Source of the DNA: Augochlora pura
Taxonomy: Eukaryota; Arthropoda; Insecta; Hymenoptera; Halictidae
Assembly: GCF_028453695.1 (NCBI RefSeq)
Contig: NC_135775.1
Location: 14,976,545 to 15,040,544 of the forward strand
Direction: 5' to 3'
DNA: 64,000 nt
Shown: positions 11,700-24,700 of the stretch, piece after piece
Position numbering within the stretch: the first letter of the stretch is position 1
Layout of the letters: each line of letters opens with the position of its first letter
Position numbers and translations under genes: made by a program
Notes under the pieces: model-generated
Databases searched by the model: none
What the model was told of the DNA's origin: nothing
Seen by the model: the letters and a program-made list of their open reading frames with translations, nothing else

Positions 11700-12640
11700 T
11701 CGATAAATATAAAATTAATTATGCCTAAAAACGAACGAAAGACAGAGCAATTGATCGGGACCACAGTGACCGGCTTCACTGTCCCAGTATCAGTACCAGA
11801 AAATTCATTAAAAACTCGACAGCTGTGCACCATAAATGTTAAAACAGCTATCGATAGCCGTGTCGACATATCAGAGACTCCCCGCGTGGCGAATAGTTTT
11901 CAAGTAAAAATTGATGATCAACTTTTCCGTGGAAACGCTCGGGCCAGCTTGAAGCGATCAAACTAAGTTCGGGCGAATTCTTGCCGGTGAAATCCGTGAC
12001 CGGGGCTTCCCGGTGACCTCTTAAAAAGTTTCTAGGATCCGGGAGCCCCGGCGTTCCACATTTCCTCGAATTCGGATGAACGGCGGGTGACGTTCGCGGG
12101 TAAATTCCAGGCCGGATCATTGTCAAGCGGAGGCCGACTCGATTCAACTCGACTCGACTTGGCTCGGCTCTGCTCGGCTCCGCTCCGCTCCCTGGTTTAT
12201 GCGTTGCCATATTCACGAACCAATCGATCATGATGTCGAGAGGGCCTGTGCATCGAATATGATTTACCGGCAAGAGCCGAGGCTCTTCGCGCGGCTTATG
12301 CGATTTACGATTCCGTGCGAAAGCATTGATTGGCGGATTTCAGATTACCGTTCACGGGGCCGTGCTGGAAATTGTGGAAGGTCACGAAGGGATAATGGTA
12401 ACCGTGACTAGGGGGAGGGGGAGGCCGCGCTGCTGCGACATGCCGTTGGTAATTCCATAAAGTGGATCCCTGGCGAATCGCGGGCGAGAATTGAATCGTC
12501 GCCGCCGCTATAGAAATTAGCGGCCTCGCCGCCCCACCCCTTCTATGCCGGTCGAAGAAATCGGTAATGCTCTCCAAAGGAGGGTAAAAGCGCCGAGAGG
12601 ATTCTTCGTGGCTTTAAAAGAGCCAATATCGAGACGTACT
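11700..12640. other. GC-rich island with CTCGA/CTCGG low-complexity tract
   Basis: Strong GC/CpG enrichment. All overlapping frames are partly open (up to 141 codons on the minus strand), but they are low in information and mutually exclusive. A degenerate pentamer tract (ACTCG/GCTCG/GCTCC) occupies 12136-12191. No gene called; it may be regulatory. Confidence 0.35.
12136..12191. repeat. Degenerate (CTCGR/CTCCG) pentanucleotide tract
   Basis: About eleven successive 5-bp units such as GACTC, GGCTC, TGCTC and CGCTC in an unbroken 56-bp run. Confidence 0.7.
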
Positions 12641-15179
12641 TACAGATGTTCCCGCGTTTCAGAATCGTAAGGGGGTGGCCGGAAGAAAATCAATGGCTAT
12701 TAAGTGGGTAGACCATTTTGATAGTTTGAAAAAATGTTTCTTACTGTGCAGTATACTGTGCTAGAATGACTATCGAAGAGTCTCGCAGTGGGGAAATTAT
12801 GGTAAAAATGATATACATATAATGCCAAGATTATGTTAAGCTTTCTAACAAGCGTTCTTTGTTTTCTGTATTATTACACTTTGGACGCTGCTCGAAATTA
12901 ATAAAAATATTTTGCATCTTCGTACACTATCTCTATGATATCGTAATTATTGAACAGTTCGGGAAATTGTTTCGCCTTTCAACAAAATTTCTATTCAGTA
13001 GCTGAACACGAATTTTCCGAAGTGAACATTATTACTTCTTAACATCGTTTGTTGTTGTCGTTTTGCCGCACACTGAATACGTACAAACAGGCTGGGTAAA
13101 GTAGTATTTTAAATGACAAATAGTAAATAGGTATTTCATTTTACATCTTGCATGTATTGTTGAAAATAAAATATTTTATTTGTTCGAAGGAATGTATTTT
13201 TAAAAGTAAAATATTTTATCCGAGGTGACAAATTTTTAAGATAATGCTTTAAATTCTATTTTATTTAAAAAACACGGAAAATATTTGTACCATAGTTTCA
13301 AATAATTAGCTACCTTAAAACTACGTGCCGCAATTATTAAACAGTGAACCTTTTATGCAAACTAACAATTTTTTAAGTCATTTGTACGGGAAAGAATTGA
13401 AATGACACGTGCTTTTCCGTTAAAGAATTTTGATAAGTTGCAAATAATGTAACAGACACACTCCAACTCTTCTCATAACCAATTATCTAATCTCATGAAT
13501 GCATAAAATCTGCAGCCTGCTAATTGCAAATAGACAATTATTTCCTATTCAAATTAAGTCGAAACATCATTTACGTGCTCATCGAACCTTATCAAAGTAA
13601 TTCGAGCCACAAGAAACCATTTATTGCAGTCAGTCTTTAATACTTAATTTTATACTTAAGTATTTCGTATGGCACCTCATGGCTCAGTATTCTTAGGGTT
13701 GATAAAGCGTGGCAGCTGTATGAAGACGAGCTTCCCCGAGACGGGGAAAGTTTAAAGAGTTTTGGTTAAATCGCGTACAGTAATGGTAAGATAATAAAAT
13801 TTAAATAAAATTAGTTCCGCTATCCGGAGCCGCGGTGGCTGATTGCGTTAGAAGTTGACAAGTAGTTTTTGATGGAAAACTAACATCGCGATTCAACCGG
13901 CGAAGGCTGAAAAATTTAACGAGATCCAATCGATCGTGTAATTTCAATTTAAGTTTAAATTGCTCGGTGTTGCATTATCTTCTTTCGACGGGGTAAATAT
14001 TCTGGCCGGCCGATTAATGCATGCGGACGATGATTTCCGTGTTTAAGGAGGGCTTCGTTCCAATTTCAAACTTTAATCGGTTTTTAACGTGGTTAACATT
14101 CGAATGTTTCTGCGTGGTGTCACAACGACTTCGCTGCGAAGATAAGAAACTGCAATATTTATGGTAATTGCTGTGATTGTTCCGTTAGACGATACAAATT
14201 CTCCTCTTAGAACAACTGTGTATCCAGTGGACCATAAAAGTCTTTACACGTGGAGATAATACATATTTCACATAATCAGACTGATTCCTTAACATTAAAA
14301 ACATTAATCGTGTACAAAGTTATTTTATACAAAAGCGTTAGTAAAAATGGTTAAACTTCTTAGAAGACTCTCTTATAAGAAGACTGTGGATTTTATACAA
14401 TTTATGCATTTTATGCAAAAAAGTTCGAGCTACGATTTAAAGCAAGATTTAAATTAACAGAATTCGGGGGTACCGTATATTAATTTCAATTGACTAAAAT
14501 CATTAAAAGAAGAAGTATAAACAAGTTACGAAACATTCTTGTTTGTTTCAAAGCCGGAAATATTTCAAAAATGTTTCAAAGCCTCAAGATTATTTTCTCC
14601 GAGTTTCGAAGATCACCGCTATTTTTTACAAATTAACATCTATTTTTTTATGGTGCAGCATCGTAGCGTTCATAAGGACGAATTCAACGATCTATGACAC
14701 TATGACGTTTATTGAGATATCTTCCTGCATTTAAACGTTGTGCCCCAGTCATTGATTAAATTAATCTTCGATTGCATCAGTAACATTTATTTCACTTATG
14801 GAAAAATCAATATTTGTTCATTCTTTTGATCGTCTTTAAACCAGCGTGATTTTCTCACTCAAGATACATAATACTGAAAGGTTGTTGAATTCAAAACCGC
14901 GATAACTTTTGAAACTCGAAAAAATGACTTTGAAAAAATAGCACACAAACCATAATATTCCTAGCTTTGAACCAAACAAATTTTTTTCTATACACTTTCT
15001 CATATCAGCAAAGATAGTAAAAATATTTGTATATGCAAGATAAAAGAAACACTCTGTATACGTTTACTAAATAAAGAACTTTAATGGACTAAAAGTCTAT
15101 CATAAAATATAACTATATTACTTTTACCATTGACCTACAGATACCACAGAATGTACATAACTAAACAAATACAATTATG
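12641..15179. other. AT-rich intergenic DNA upstream of the dynein gene
   Basis: No supportable gene. Only short frames without domains are present. Confidence 0.5.
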
Positions 15180-15497
15180 TCAGCGAGCGATACGCAGCGG
15201 TGAACGAGGATCCAGCGGAATTGCCGATTTTCCCCCGCTTTTTTCTCCCGAGATCAATTGATTGCGGCATCTTTCCAACACGCGTTGATTGTAAACACGC
15301 CTTGTGTCAACTTTCTCGTGTTTCAATCAACTGTCATTCCGGTCAGCTTGGTTCAGACAGTCGACGGAGCGAAGCGTTCTGTATTCGGCGTGTGCCAAGC
15401 GCGGGATTTTTGATATTTTATTTTTGGTCGACGAATTTTTTAGCTTTTTGAATTATGTAAAGTTTGATTGATACTTAGGGGATCAGGGGGTGTGAAC
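15180..15497 (+). promoter_or_regulatory. Putative promoter/5' UTR region of dynein intermediate chain gene A
   Basis: A GC-rich island (about 15180-15420) immediately precedes the initiator ATG and contrasts with the AT-rich DNA before it. No TATA box or start site can be assigned; the call rests only on position and composition. Confidence 0.25.
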
Positions 15498-15701
15498 ATG
15501 GCGCAACCGGTCTCCACGATGATGCTCAAGTATGCGTACTTGAAGCCGAGGCAAAAATTCGGGAAGCAATGCATCTTCGAGACTTCGGCGCCACTCGGCG
15601 TCGAAAATATTTGGCCGAATCCCGAGCACACTGCGAATTACATTCAGCGGCAGCAATGCGACCGGCAAATGCAATTATCCACGCAATTCGCCACCCACGA
15701 T
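15498..15701 (+). CDS. DNAI2: DNAI2 gene A, exon 1 (residues 1-68)
   Basis: Starts at ATG 15498 in the context GTGAACATGGCG. It encodes the family's N-terminal signature (LKPRQKFGKQCIFE, then NIWPNPEHT) and ends ACCCACGAT before donor gtaagc, phase 0. The signature is more diverged than in gene B at 60840. Confidence 0.9.
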
Positions 15702-18700
15702 GTAAGCCTCTGATTAATAACCTTAAAATTCCAGCGTAACCTTCAGCGTTCGCGAAAATGCTGATCTCACGTATCGTTTTTATCCGGATTCGCGTCGAGC
15801 AATTAGGAAGATTTTAAATCATTTGGTTAATATTAAATTCTCGAGTCGGTTTGCTACGAATGAATTTAAAGTCTCAGTATTCAGCTTAATGCGATTATTA
15901 TTAATACTAAATTAATTACTTAATTTATCGTGACCTCGCGTCATTTTTCCTACAGTGGATTGATTTTATTCGATCATCTCTGGAATGATAGGTTCGAATG
16001 ATTCGATCATTTCTAGGATGGAATAATCCTTACAGTGTTTTCAACATTGTAATTAATAACGGAAGAAAGTTTTGGAAATACGCGTGAAAAAATAATTTCG
16101 AAATTAAATACACTGAAGCTTCGATTATGTGAACTTTATTTTATTACATGAAATTTAACAGAAAAATGCATTTAACATTGGAATTTAATGTGATGATATA
16201 ATTGTTTACTAGCACAAATTATTAAAGATTTAGTTTGATAGATGTAGTTTCATATTTTCTTACTGTAGCATCAAAATGTATGAGAGCCACCTCCATCTTT
16301 GAAGTTATAGTGCAATGTTTTTATTATTCGCTGTAGAGCCGCAATTCTTGTAAGTGAATTGGGGTCGCCAGGAGTCGCCATGTTTGCATATCTTTGTTTT
16401 ACCTTTATATTTACCTTTCATTTAAAATTTGTATCTACTATATTTACTACTTTTCTGTATGAAAAATACCCTTTACGTAGTCGGTATTCAAATAATGCTG
16501 CACACAACATGCTGGTGGTTACTGTAATACGTGAACATAAAGTTCTCGGTATTTGCATGTCTTTTATACACCGTTTATACACTGTATATTTTATACACCG
16601 TTATGTATTTTATTTATGTATGGAGAATTATTTTTATTGAGAAAGATACTCCTTGTAATATTCTATGTGCCATGGAAATTATTTTAATGATACATTTAAA
16701 ATTATAAAAATATTAATAATGTTCTTAATAATATTTAAAATTAATAATACTTTTAAAGTGATTGTGGGCTGCAGATTTTACATATTTATCACGCGGTAAA
16801 TGGTATTCAAAATTATGAAGACATGAAAAGAATTTCATAATATAGTTACACTATCGCGAACTTATTAGAACCACGAACATAAAAAAATCGCTTGAACTTG
16901 TTTCATATTTCTTGCATTTGAATTGTACAGTTTTTATTTAGCATAATGATATATACTCAATTTCGACAGGGTTTAATAGGTGCCACAAACTAGACTGCAC
17001 GCTATCGACGTGGAGGTCCATAAGGAATTACATGTATTGTTTCATTAAAATTCGATAAAACGTAACGATAAAAACATTTCCTATCTTGAAATGTTACAAA
17101 ATGTACCTGCAATGTAGCGGTAAATTCATTAAGGTATTCCATCAATTATTACAACAGTACTGTTCTCGTTCCAGGCGCAAACGGAGACAACATTGTCGAA
17201 AGATACGGGAATCCTGCACGTAGAAGGAGGCTGGCCGAAGGAGATCAATCCAAGTGACGGCGAAGCCACGCACAGGTTTATTCGACGAGTGGAGAAGGAC
17301 CCATCTTATGCAACCAGCATGGGGAACCTGATGTCGGTGAGCTTTTCTGTTAGAAAGAATTTCATGAATAGGTGAAATACTATAAAAGCGCGCGCGATAA
17401 ATACTTCAGCAGATTTTCGCGCGCTATATTTTGCACGTGATATGTAGATGATGGAGTACCACGTGTGTCAGAACAACGCGGTGAATATACACCAAAACTT
17501 TTTCGACGACATGATCCCGACGCATCTCGTAAAGCAGTATGACATCAGGTGCGTTCCCCGTTCTTTCACTTTCTCGTTAGCAGAACTCCATTCCGCGTAC
17601 GCGCTCATTTATTGCTACAGTCTATCCCGCGTTACGGTGAACATGCATGTTTATTAATATAAATTACCTATCTGCGAGTCAAAATAAGAAGGTTCAGGAG
17701 TCGCCAGTTTTTCCGATTATTTCGAGGATAGGTTTCTGGAAACTTGTAGCCACTGTGTTGTAGCACTTTACGCTACATTTTCCTTACTTTGTGGTTACTA
17801 TGATTTTTATATATCACTTGCTAAGGATATTCTGTGAATTATGGGGTTACAATTACCTAGAAGAGTCAAGTTTTTCGTAAAAGATAAAATCTGTTTTTAA
17901 TCCTGAACAGTGTAGGCTTCCCTTTAGTGAAATTTCGTATTATTCTGCAAGGATAGCTTGTTCTTTCTGCAACTTTATAATAGTATATATAATTAAACTA
18001 TAATAAAACAGTATATATATATAATTAAACTAGTTTATATTAGACTAAAAGGTTATGTAACAAAAAGGCCATAAATGCTGTGCTAAGAATTTATGAAACA
18101 ATGAAAAATATTTTTAAATGTTTATATATATATTTAAAAAATATTTTGCTTCCATCCATAAATTCTTAGCAAAACATTTATGCTCTTTTTGTTACATAAC
18201 CTTTTAGCGTTACTTTTACAGGAAACTTCGAGACACCCTGTATGTGCTCCGAAAGATAATCATAATAAAAAGCGTAGATAGATACGGCTGATGAAGTGTG
18301 TACGGCCAACATTATAATGACACTTTAAAGTGAAATATTGCAAGAATAATAACGCGTTTTGATGAACGGTACAAGGCATTTATTACACTATACGATGTGT
18401 TCCATTTGAAGTAACGCACTCAATTATTTCCTAAAGTATAGTTCGCTTGAAAAAATATTTCATATGAAACATGGATGTGCTTCCGAAATTTAAAGGCAAC
18501 CTTAATTGTAAATTTTTAATTATATTATTTCAAACAAGTAATACAGTTCAAGGGCAATTTATTGATCTAAATGCTTTGTTTTTTTAAGGTAGTTCAAGGT
18601 CCTTTAATGATGTTTAACATTTGCATTGTTTATTGCAAGTACGCATTATTTGTATGTAATGTATAATTCGTATGTATTTTGTATGTGAACATAAGTTTAC

Positions 18701-21700
18701 ATACAAAACGACGAAATATTGAAGAAAGATTGAACTTTTGAGATGTTTAACAAAGATTTGAGAATATTAAATGATCTTGAATGATCTTTAAATACCAAAG
18801 CGTTGTGAGTGTTATAACACTTACGGCTAATTTTGAAACGCATAACCCATTTACATGAAAAAATATATAGTTTCATTAAAAAAAAAACATCGTCATTTAA
18901 TACATTTTTAAAACGAATTATAGTTCAGAAGATAATTGAGTGCATCACTTTAAATGGGACACCATGATGTATATTACAAATTATACCCAGTCTCTCTTCT
19001 TGTAAGAATCCTAACATATTTTTAAAAAGAATAAAAAGATACAGTGATCGGCGCATAAAAAATATAAATATTTTTTATATGATTTAAAGTGATTTAAATT
19101 ATTTATGAAATACAACTTTATTACACTACTCGCTATTTTATCGAATCGATGAAAATATCTGAAAAATTGTTACGAGTATTACAGGATACGAGTATTACAA
19201 CCATCATTGCTATATATAACATTATATTATGCACTTTTAAGATAAATAAGCCACGTTCCTTTATTAACATTTTAACATAAATAAACGCAGCAGCCAGGCA
19301 TGGCTATTGAGCCGCCAGTTGTGCAGCCCTGCCATAGACGCTACGCTGAACGCCTGAATAGGGCACGCCTTAATTACGAATTTTATAATTTTCTTTATTT
19401 CGGGGAAATTCAGGTAGCTGAAATTGACGTCAATACGAACTTTAATATTTCGTAAATTAAAAAACCAAAAATGAAGAAGTTAATATTGATGATCTTTTAC
19501 GAAATTTAAGTTGAAGAAAATTTAACTGAAAAAATTACCCTAAGATTTTTCAAATACTATTTGGCAGTTTAGATAACATTATAGCATTAAATATAATTTG
19601 TAAAAATCGAATTAAACATGTAAACATTTTGCCAATGGTACTATTAAAATTTACGTTCTTTTGGTGACATTACACGATGCAAGATTTTATGAATTAAACG
19701 TTCCAGGTATTCGAGTTTTCTATTTTACGCGACGCACTGCGATTTGGTTTGAAAAATTTTATTCTTACGAGACAAGTCTCGTAGATGTGCCCCGCGGTCA
19801 TAAGCCAATAGTTGTAGAAGATACTATTGTGAAGGATATGACCGAAGCAGATTGATGTCGAACCGTTCGGGAAATCGCGAAGAGAACGAATTATTCATTT
19901 CTGATCTGTCTCCAGGCATCGAAAGGCCTTGGAAAATGTAAAAACGTTAGACGAGTTGGTTCAACGCAATTTTGCTCACACTGAGAAAGAATTCATAAAA
20001 TAAACTGTTACGAAGGTAACAGTATTGAAGCGCGAAATTTTTCATCAGTCCACTATCATATTTTCGAACAACTAGATCTTTTTTTTTGTTTCGAGCAGAA
20101 GTTAAGGCGAAAACTGCGTTTACTAAATTTATCACCTCTCTCTTTCTTCTGATTTCTTAAAAAAATCATTAACCCTTTCGGTACGAGTGCTCTGTCCTCC
20201 GTGACACTCACGAGGCGCCGCGCCAAAAATTCGCACATGGTCAATCCTCCTATATATGAAGATTTTCCTATGCGTTAAAGAAAATCTGTGCTCGGTAAGA
20301 CTATGTTTTTCACAAAAAGTGTTGCTTGTAGCTTTAATATTAAAAGATATTTACATAAAATTCCGTTATCTATACCGGTTATCACAAGGACGCCCGGATA
20401 TATCCGGCACTCGCCCCTACTGGTTATCGCATGGATGCCGGATGTATCCAGCACTCGTACCGAAAGGGTTAATGGCCTTGCATCGCGTTGGAAAAAGTGT
20501 ACTAACGTCAAAGGAGACTATTTCGATTACAGAAATATTGAACAAGTCTATTAAATAATAGTTAAACTTCTAAATTCGTAAGGTCATTTCATTTGCAACA
20601 ATCACTTGGTATCAGTATTCTTCGAACTATATAGTTTGACAGCAGCTAACAACTATTTACATATTTCCAAAAGTAGAAGTTTGCATCTCAAATGCTAGCG
20701 AAAATTCTGAAAGCATTCGCTTCTCGATCATAAAGATCAGACTGAGAACAGATCAGTAATTTCCCCGTAGCTCGAAGCCAAGGCGTAGACTGCAATTTCG
20801 TCACCCTCGACGCTGATCTTATTTTGATTCGCAGAAGCGTCCCCTAAACCATATATCAGTGAGTGTCGAGCAGCCATGCTCCGAGCACTTGGGCACATCA
20901 AAGAATCTCGGATATTCGATTCGGTTTTATTGGATCCCGCTCTCCTCTCTGTTTCTTTCTGTCCGCACACAGGATTTGGAACTCGTACGAAGACCCGCAG
21001 AAGTTCGTGAGACCAATCAGGAGTCTCTCGTGGTCACCGGACGGCTCGAATCGATTGGCAGCCGCGTACGCGTTCACGGAATTCGAAGACTGTCCAGCCG
21101 ATGTGAATCTGTGCTCCTATGTGTGGGACATCGGTACGCGACTGCCTCCTTAAAGAGTTATTAGAAACCCGCGGGTTTCAATCGAGAGAACCGCGTATTT
21201 AACACCTCGGGTCAGAGTTGTTACGGGTATGCGTAACGCAGGCTTGTTGCTCGGTAACACTCGATAAATGTTCCATCGTGTTCTAATCAAATATTTTTTA
21301 CACTATTCAACTTTTTCCGTGTCTTAGCAAGTTAATTAGAACTACGTTGCTTAGCAAATTATGTAATGCCAAAAAGATAGACAATTGCAGCCAAAATCAT
21401 TGAATATCGCGGAACACTTAAGGAGTTAACACCTTTCAGCGTTTCGACCGCGAAAGTGGAATTTGTTGCTTGGATTTCGTAAAATTTAGCGAGAAAAACT
21501 GAATTTTAATAATGTCAAATTTAAAATTTAAGAAATTTCTATTCTTCTGTTGTTTCCTTTTTTTATATCGTTTTTAATATAATTCTTAGAACGCGTCTTC
21601 ATAACAAATAAAATAAACGGTTAAAGGGTTTAAATAAAGGGTTTAAATTACAGTTAAAAGGTCAGACTTACAACAGACATAGAATTTTATGAAACGCACT

Positions 21701-24700
21701 TCTGATGGAATCATGCAAAACTCGAAGTCAAATTTTTATATCGGATCTCGACTATAATAGAATTGCACAAACAATGACGAGCGTATAAATAGTGAAATTT
21801 GAAAGACGGAATAACTTTTTCATATCTGAACTAAATGATATAATTTTTGTTAGATGATAGAGGGACCAGCCTACTAGACAAGGACTATACCTTTTATTGG
21901 AAATAGAATGATAAAGAATTAGTTTTTTAAGTAGAATACTATTACATTTTCTTTTTAAATAACATTATTGGAATTAAANCTGTTAAAATAGTAAAATTAT
22001 ATCTACATCTGTATAATGATGAATCTGAATATAATAGATATAATAAACATATCTATTTATATTTAATAGAAGAGTAGAATTTTAACTCAATTTAAAAGAC
22101 GCGAATAACATGCATATTTATTGGATTATGTTCAAAATCTCCATAAACCGTCTAATGCGATATTATAGATAGATATGGATGTATATGGATGTATNNATNT
22201 ATANATNTATNNNTAATNTNTATTATATTATATCTATATNATATAGATATAATATAATANANATTANNNATANATCNATANATNNATACATCCATATACA
22301 TCCATATCTATCTATAATATCGCATTAGACGGTTTATGGAGATTTTGAACATAATCCAATAAATATGCATGTTATTCGCGTCTTTTAAATTGAGTTAAAA
22401 TTCTACTCTTCTATTAAATATAAATTTTCTTCCTCTTATAGAAAATTCTTAAAGAAATATACTAGTAGACAAAATTATAGTCCCCACGCGATAAGAAGAC
22501 ACAACTGTGTTTACATGCCCCTTTTTATTAGCTACCACAGTTATCGATCACTATTGGTCGACAGTGATCTTTGTTATAAGTTTTATCTGGTATTACGCAA
22601 AAATCAATATTACAAAATTTAGCAATCGTTAATATTTAATACGGAGAAATTAACGTCACATTAATTTAAATCGTAAAAACTGATGTGACAAAAATTGACG
22701 ACACGAAAGCTGATATAAAAATTGATGTCACCTGCTCGAATGTCTAAAGCGGTGATGCTTGGATCGATGGCGTCTCCGTTGACATTTTAATTGCCGAAAT
22801 TTACAATTTGTCGAAAAGTGTTCCGACGTGCCAGAAGGTGTTAATCATCAGCGCTGATTCCGTTCCGCCACCGCACCGCACACGTTCGCGTAACGCTGTC
22901 GGTCGATCGATCCGACGCCGCGGACGCGTGTCGGCGCCAGGCTGACCGAAAAAATTTCGGGTCAAATGCCTGCTATTGAATTCGCGATTCTTTTTCAGCT
23001 CCAATTTCGAAAACTTCACGCCCCGCGGAATCCCGCACGATGTTCGTTAGTTAGTTACGCGTGCCGCCGCCGGTAATTCCTTGAATCAGACAAACCGTGT
23101 GCGCAAATTGCGCCGCGCGCGGCGGGAAGGCGCCGTTAGAATTTGGACCGCGGTTCGAATTACTTGCGGAAATTCTTCCGCAAGAATTTCATATTGAGAC
23201 CAATGTTGGAAACGATTACTCAGGCTTGTCTCGAACAAACCAGTTTCGTTCGCGCGAGTTTTCTCGAAACATCTGCTCGAGTAAAACAATTTATTTATAG
23301 TTTCTTAGTTAATTTGTTGCGCCTTTTATGAATTGTTTACCATTTTGTTTGAATTTTAAGTAGTAATTTCTTTGAAGATTGCATTCCAAGGGACAATTTT
23401 TAAGCTACTGTACCATCATTGAAAACCGTATCAAATAGGTTTCCTCCAAGATAATATAGATAATTACAAGACTGCGACATTAAACATTCAGTTGAAAGAG
23501 AGAAGACTCGTTATACGGAAATTAAATTTAATTAAATAAAACACTTTCTTGTGTCTCGTTTCGTTCCGGCTATATAAATGCATGATTTCGCTCTCGTGTT
23601 TATGTTCGCGTATTAGTTATCAATAGACCTTTGCGCAAATCTTTATTTTATTTACGAAAATCAAAGCTAAAGAAAAGCCAACTAAAAAATTACTCGCTGC
23701 AAATGGAAAGTACAAACGCTAATAGACTTTGTTAATATATACATTTTCTTGCATTTTAGAAATCTGTAACATTGCATTAATGTATGAAGATATGCAATCT
23801 AGTAACTAGTTTCGAAAATGTGAACACATTGAGGAATCAAGGATCATCTGTTGCTTTCCTCTGAAAATGTCGACCTCCCCTGTGCAGGTAACGCTATCAA
23901 ACCGATGATCGAGTTGGAGTCGTCTTCGGCGATGCTCTCGCTTCAATTCAATCCCCGAGATATATCGACGTTGATCAGCGGTCATATGTCCGGACAAGTG
24001 TGCTGCTGGGACATCCGAATCGGCGGGAAACCGATGCATACGTCCGACATTTACTACAGTCATGGGTATCCGTTCCACCTCATATAAATCTCACCTTTTC
24101 AGAATAGATGCTCCGCAGGGATACCTAAAAGTCACACCTCCTGATGGCGTCTTTTTCACCGCTGACACACTTGACCCCCACCCGTTCAAACCGTTGAATT
24201 ACCAATATTTAAATAGCTGTCAATTCGTCGCGAGCAAATTGCTATATCAAATTTTTTCTAAATCTTTCATTGTTTTTAATTAGTTTAGAAAACGTATTAC
24301 TAGTTAAACAGTGTATCAGCTAGTTTAAAAAATAATAACTATAAGGGTGCTACACCTATTTTCGAGAACTTTTGACGGTCCAACAAAAACATGTTCTAAA
24401 CGAAAGTTAATGAGCTTTTGGTCAGCAAAGTAAAAGATGTAAGACAGAACGTTTTATTCCAAAAACATAGTTTTCATTTTTTTTTAAATTGCATGATATA
24501 TTTTTATTGTATATTATCGTAGCTCGTGCCAAGACGAACTCGACAACCTGTTACAAACATTGATATTTGGATGATCAAAAAAGTGAAATAGATGCTTTAG
24601 ATGTTCCATATTTCAAATTGGTAGAATTTGAACTACAATTTGAACTACAAAATTTTACAATTTTGAACAATTTTCATTTAATTTTTTGCTAATGTCAAGA

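Noticed and set aside
11848..12577. Minus-strand frames of 141 and 90 codons
   Set aside because: They lie in GC-rich DNA where stops are scarce, cross the CTCGG pentamer tract, and have no domain or splice support.
20737..20970. Minus-strand frame just upstream of exon 4
   Set aside because: It overlaps the polypyrimidine tract and acceptor of exon 4, and has no recognisable product.
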